Origin: Pseudomonadota bacterium
GTDB lineage: Bacteria > Desulfobacterota > Desulfovibrionia > Desulfovibrionales > Desulfovibrionaceae
DNA length: 13,900 nucleotides
NCBI GenBank assembly: GCA_023438245.1
Contig: JAEXRD010000143.1
Coordinates: 1 to 13,900, forward strand
Direction of reading: 5' to 3'
A model generated the notes under the pieces. It made no database searches and was not told the origin of the DNA. It saw only the letters and a program-made list of their open reading frames with translations. The translations under genes were made by a program, and so were the position numbers. Shown here in pieces: positions 12,239 through 13,900 of this stretch. Each line of letters begins with the position of its first letter. Positions within the stretch are counted from its first letter, which is position 1.

Positions 12239-13900
12239 CTATTTGTCCTTTTCGGGGCGCAGGGTGGCGTCCACGGCCTCAAGCAACTCGTCCACCTTGA
12301 AGGGCTTCTGGATGCAGCGCACCGCGCCCAGGTGCAGGGCCTGCTCGCGCTCCTCCGGCGTGGCCAGCCCGGTGATGACCAGCACCGGCATCTTGACGGC
12401 CGCGCGCCTCAGCTCGGAGAGCAGCCACAGGCCGCTGCGCTCGGGCATGCGGATGTCCAGCAGGGCCAGGTGGAAGGCGCGCTTCCTCAGCAGCGCCAGG
12501 GCCTCCTCGCCGCTGCCGCAGGTGGCCACGGTGTAGCCGTGCATCTCCAGGGCCTCGCGCAGCAGATCCTGGATGTGGCTTTCGTCGTCCACCACCAGGA
12601 TGTCGCCGCCCGCGCGGCGGTGCGCGCCCTTGGCGGGCTTGGCTCCGGGCCGGGCGCTGGCCTCCGGGGCCAGGGGCAGCAGCACGCGGAAGCAGGCCCC
12701 CTTGCCGGGCGCGCTGGTGACGCGGAGATCGCCCTGGTGGCTCTTGACGATGCTGTAGCTGGTGGAGAGCCCCAGGCCCGTGCCCTTGCCCTCCTTGGTG
12801 GTGAAGAAGGGGTCGAAAATGCTGGCGATGTGCTCCGGGGCGATGCCTGCGCCGGAGTCCTCCACCTCCACGGTGGCGTGGCGCTGGCCCTCGGTCCAGG
12901 CGGTGCGCACACGCAGGGTGCCGGGCGCGCCCTCCATGGCCTGCTCCGCGTTCAAAAGCAGGTTCACGAACACCTGCTCCAAGAGCTTGGCGTCGGCCCA
13001 CACCGGCGGCAGGCCGGGCCGGAGCTCCGCCCGCACCGCGATGCCGCGCTTCTCGAAGCTGCCGCTCATCATGGACAGCGAGTTCTGCAAAAGCGCGCCC
13101 ACGTCCACGGCGGAGAACTGCGGCTGGGTGGGCCGGGCGAAGTCCATGAGCTGGGTGAGGATGCTGCTGATGCGCCCGATCTGCTCCTCCATCTGGCGGA
13201 AGGCCGTGCGCAGGTTCTCGTTGGGCTCCTTCAGCCCCAAAATCTGCAGCCGGGCGTAGATGATGGCCAGCGGGTTGTTGATCTCGTGGGCGGCTCCGGC
13301 GGCCAGCTGGCCCACCGCGGCCAGCCGCTCGGTCTGGATGAGCTTCTGGTTGAGCTGCTGCATCTTGCGCATGGCCGCGCCCAGACGCTCGGTGCGGGCC
13401 TCCAGCCGGGCGGCGGCGTCCTGGCGCTCCAGGGCGGCGGCCAGCATGCCGCAGAGCTGCTCCAGGCCCTGGGCCTCGGCGGGGTTGGGCAGCTCGCCCT
13501 CGCGGCGCGGGCCCAGGATGACCTCGCCCAGGAGGGCGCGGTCCAGTGCCAGCGGGTGGATGCGCCAGGGCCGCGACCAGCTGGGGGCGAACGCCGGGGC
13601 GGTCTCCGAAGAATCGGGCAGGCGCTCCGGGTGGGCGGCGATGGCCTTGGCCAGGGGCCGCAGCACGGGGTGCAGCTCCTCCGCCGGGGGCATGTCCAGC
13701 CTGCCCGGCGCGTTGCCCGGCCCGGCGTCGTCGCCCTCGGCGCCCTCGGCGCCCTCGGCGTAGGGAAAGGCGAAATCCGCGCGCTCCGCGCCGCTCCAGG
13801 CCAGCCCGCGCAGCATCGTGGCCTGGGCATCCAGGGCCAGCACGCAGCCGGAGGGGATGGCGAAGTCTCCGGAGAGCACGTCGGCGGCCAGGGCGAAGGC
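12239..13900 (-). CDS. Hybrid histidine kinase with C-terminal receiver (5' end beyond window)
   Basis: The frame stays open to the window edge, so the N terminus is missing; GTG 13879 is an internal possibility only. Residues are counted from that GTG. An N-terminal sensor region of GAF-like appearance ends in a coiled coil (about 155-185). HisKA has LAAGAAHEINNPL with phospho-His199. The ATPase domain has N box VNLLLNAEQA (305-314), G1 DSGAGI, F box FDPFFTT and G2 GTGLGL (366-371). The receiver (427-540) has acidic Asp431-Asp432, phosphoacceptor Asp475 (LLDIRMPE) and Lys525 (QKPF). All catalytic residues are present, so it should autophosphorylate and relay to its own receiver. No membrane segment is seen in the visible part, which suggests a cytoplasmic sensor. 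The MinD/ParA-type gene follows 9 bases later and is the likely partner. Confidence 0.93.
   Translation of the reverse strand, partial: AFALAADVLSGDFAIPSGCVLALDAQATMLRGLAWSGAERADFAFPYAEGAEGAEGDDAGPGNAPGRLDMPPAEELHPVLRPLAKAIAAHPERLPDSSETAPAFAPSWSRPWRIHPLALDRALLGEVILGPRREGELPNPAEAQGLEQLCGMLAAALERQDAAARLEARTERLGAAMRKMQQLNQKLIQTERLAAVGQLAAGAAHEINNPLAIIYARLQILGLKEPNENLRTAFRQMEEQIGRISSILTQLMDFARPTQPQFSAVDVGALLQNSLSMMSGSFEKRGIAVRAELRPGLPPVWADAKLLEQVFVNLLLNAEQAMEGAPGTLRVRTAWTEGQRHATVEVEDSGAGIAPEHIASIFDPFFTTKEGKGTGLGLSTSYSIVKSHQGDLRVTSAPGKGACFRVLLPLAPEASARPGAKPAKGAHRRAGGDILVVDDESHIQDLLREALEMHGYTVATCGSGEEALALLRKRAFHLALLDIRMPERSGLWLLSELRRAAVKMPVLVITGLATPEEREQALHLGAVRCIQKPFKVDELLEAVDATLRPEKDK
13733..13759. 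repeat. Three exact 9-bp tandem copies inside the kinase gene
   Basis: GCCCTCGGC is repeated three times in perfect tandem. On the coding (minus) strand each copy gives Ala-Glu-Gly in frame, making an AEG-AEG-AEG-like linker in the sensor region. Units of 9 bp change length without frameshift, so the copy number may vary between strains. Confidence 0.85.

Overview
The window is chromosomal DNA from a GC-rich bacterium. It most resembles a delta-class sulfate reducer of the Desulfovibrionaceae type. Pointers are an archaeal-type 2-amino-3,7-dideoxyheptulosonate (ADTH) synthase instead of a classical DAHP synthase, the gene order around exonuclease VII, ispA and dxs, a tRNA with encoded CCA, and strong G/C bias at third codon positions. 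The assignment is by recollection of families, not by a search. I see no insertion sequence, prophage or CRISPR array.

Left part (1-2142, minus strand): an LrgA/LrgB membrane protein pair (overlapping ATGA) lies upstream of the ADTH synthase gene. The 250-base gap between lrgB and the synthase is the most striking part of the window. It holds a short reading frame not obvious to gene finders, coding for a 28-residue peptide with six Phe codons in nine. A strong intrinsic terminator and a competing antiterminator follow it. This is the layout of a phenylalanine attenuator placed before the first enzyme of the alternative aromatic pathway.

Middle part (2310-8358, plus strand): one tightly packed run of a LysE/RhtB exporter, xseA, a secreted M23 peptidase, xseB, ispA and dxs. 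It mixes DNA repair (exonuclease VII large and small subunits), cell-wall work and early isoprenoid synthesis (DXP synthase and farnesyl diphosphate synthase). Overlapping or near-touching start and stop codons suggest translational coupling. The run ends head-on against a minus-strand PAPS/APS-reductase-like gene, the two stop codons sharing one CTAG.

Right part (8355-13900): the APS-reductase-like gene is divergent from a small FMN-binding split-barrel protein. That is followed by tRNA-Arg(ACG) and a two-way terminator, then a minus-strand cysteine-cluster protein of unknown role. Last come a MinD/ParA-type ATPase with a degenerate receiver-like tail and, 9 bases upstream of it, a hybrid histidine kinase-receiver whose 5' end runs off the window. 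The kinase and ATPase are probably one signalling operon.
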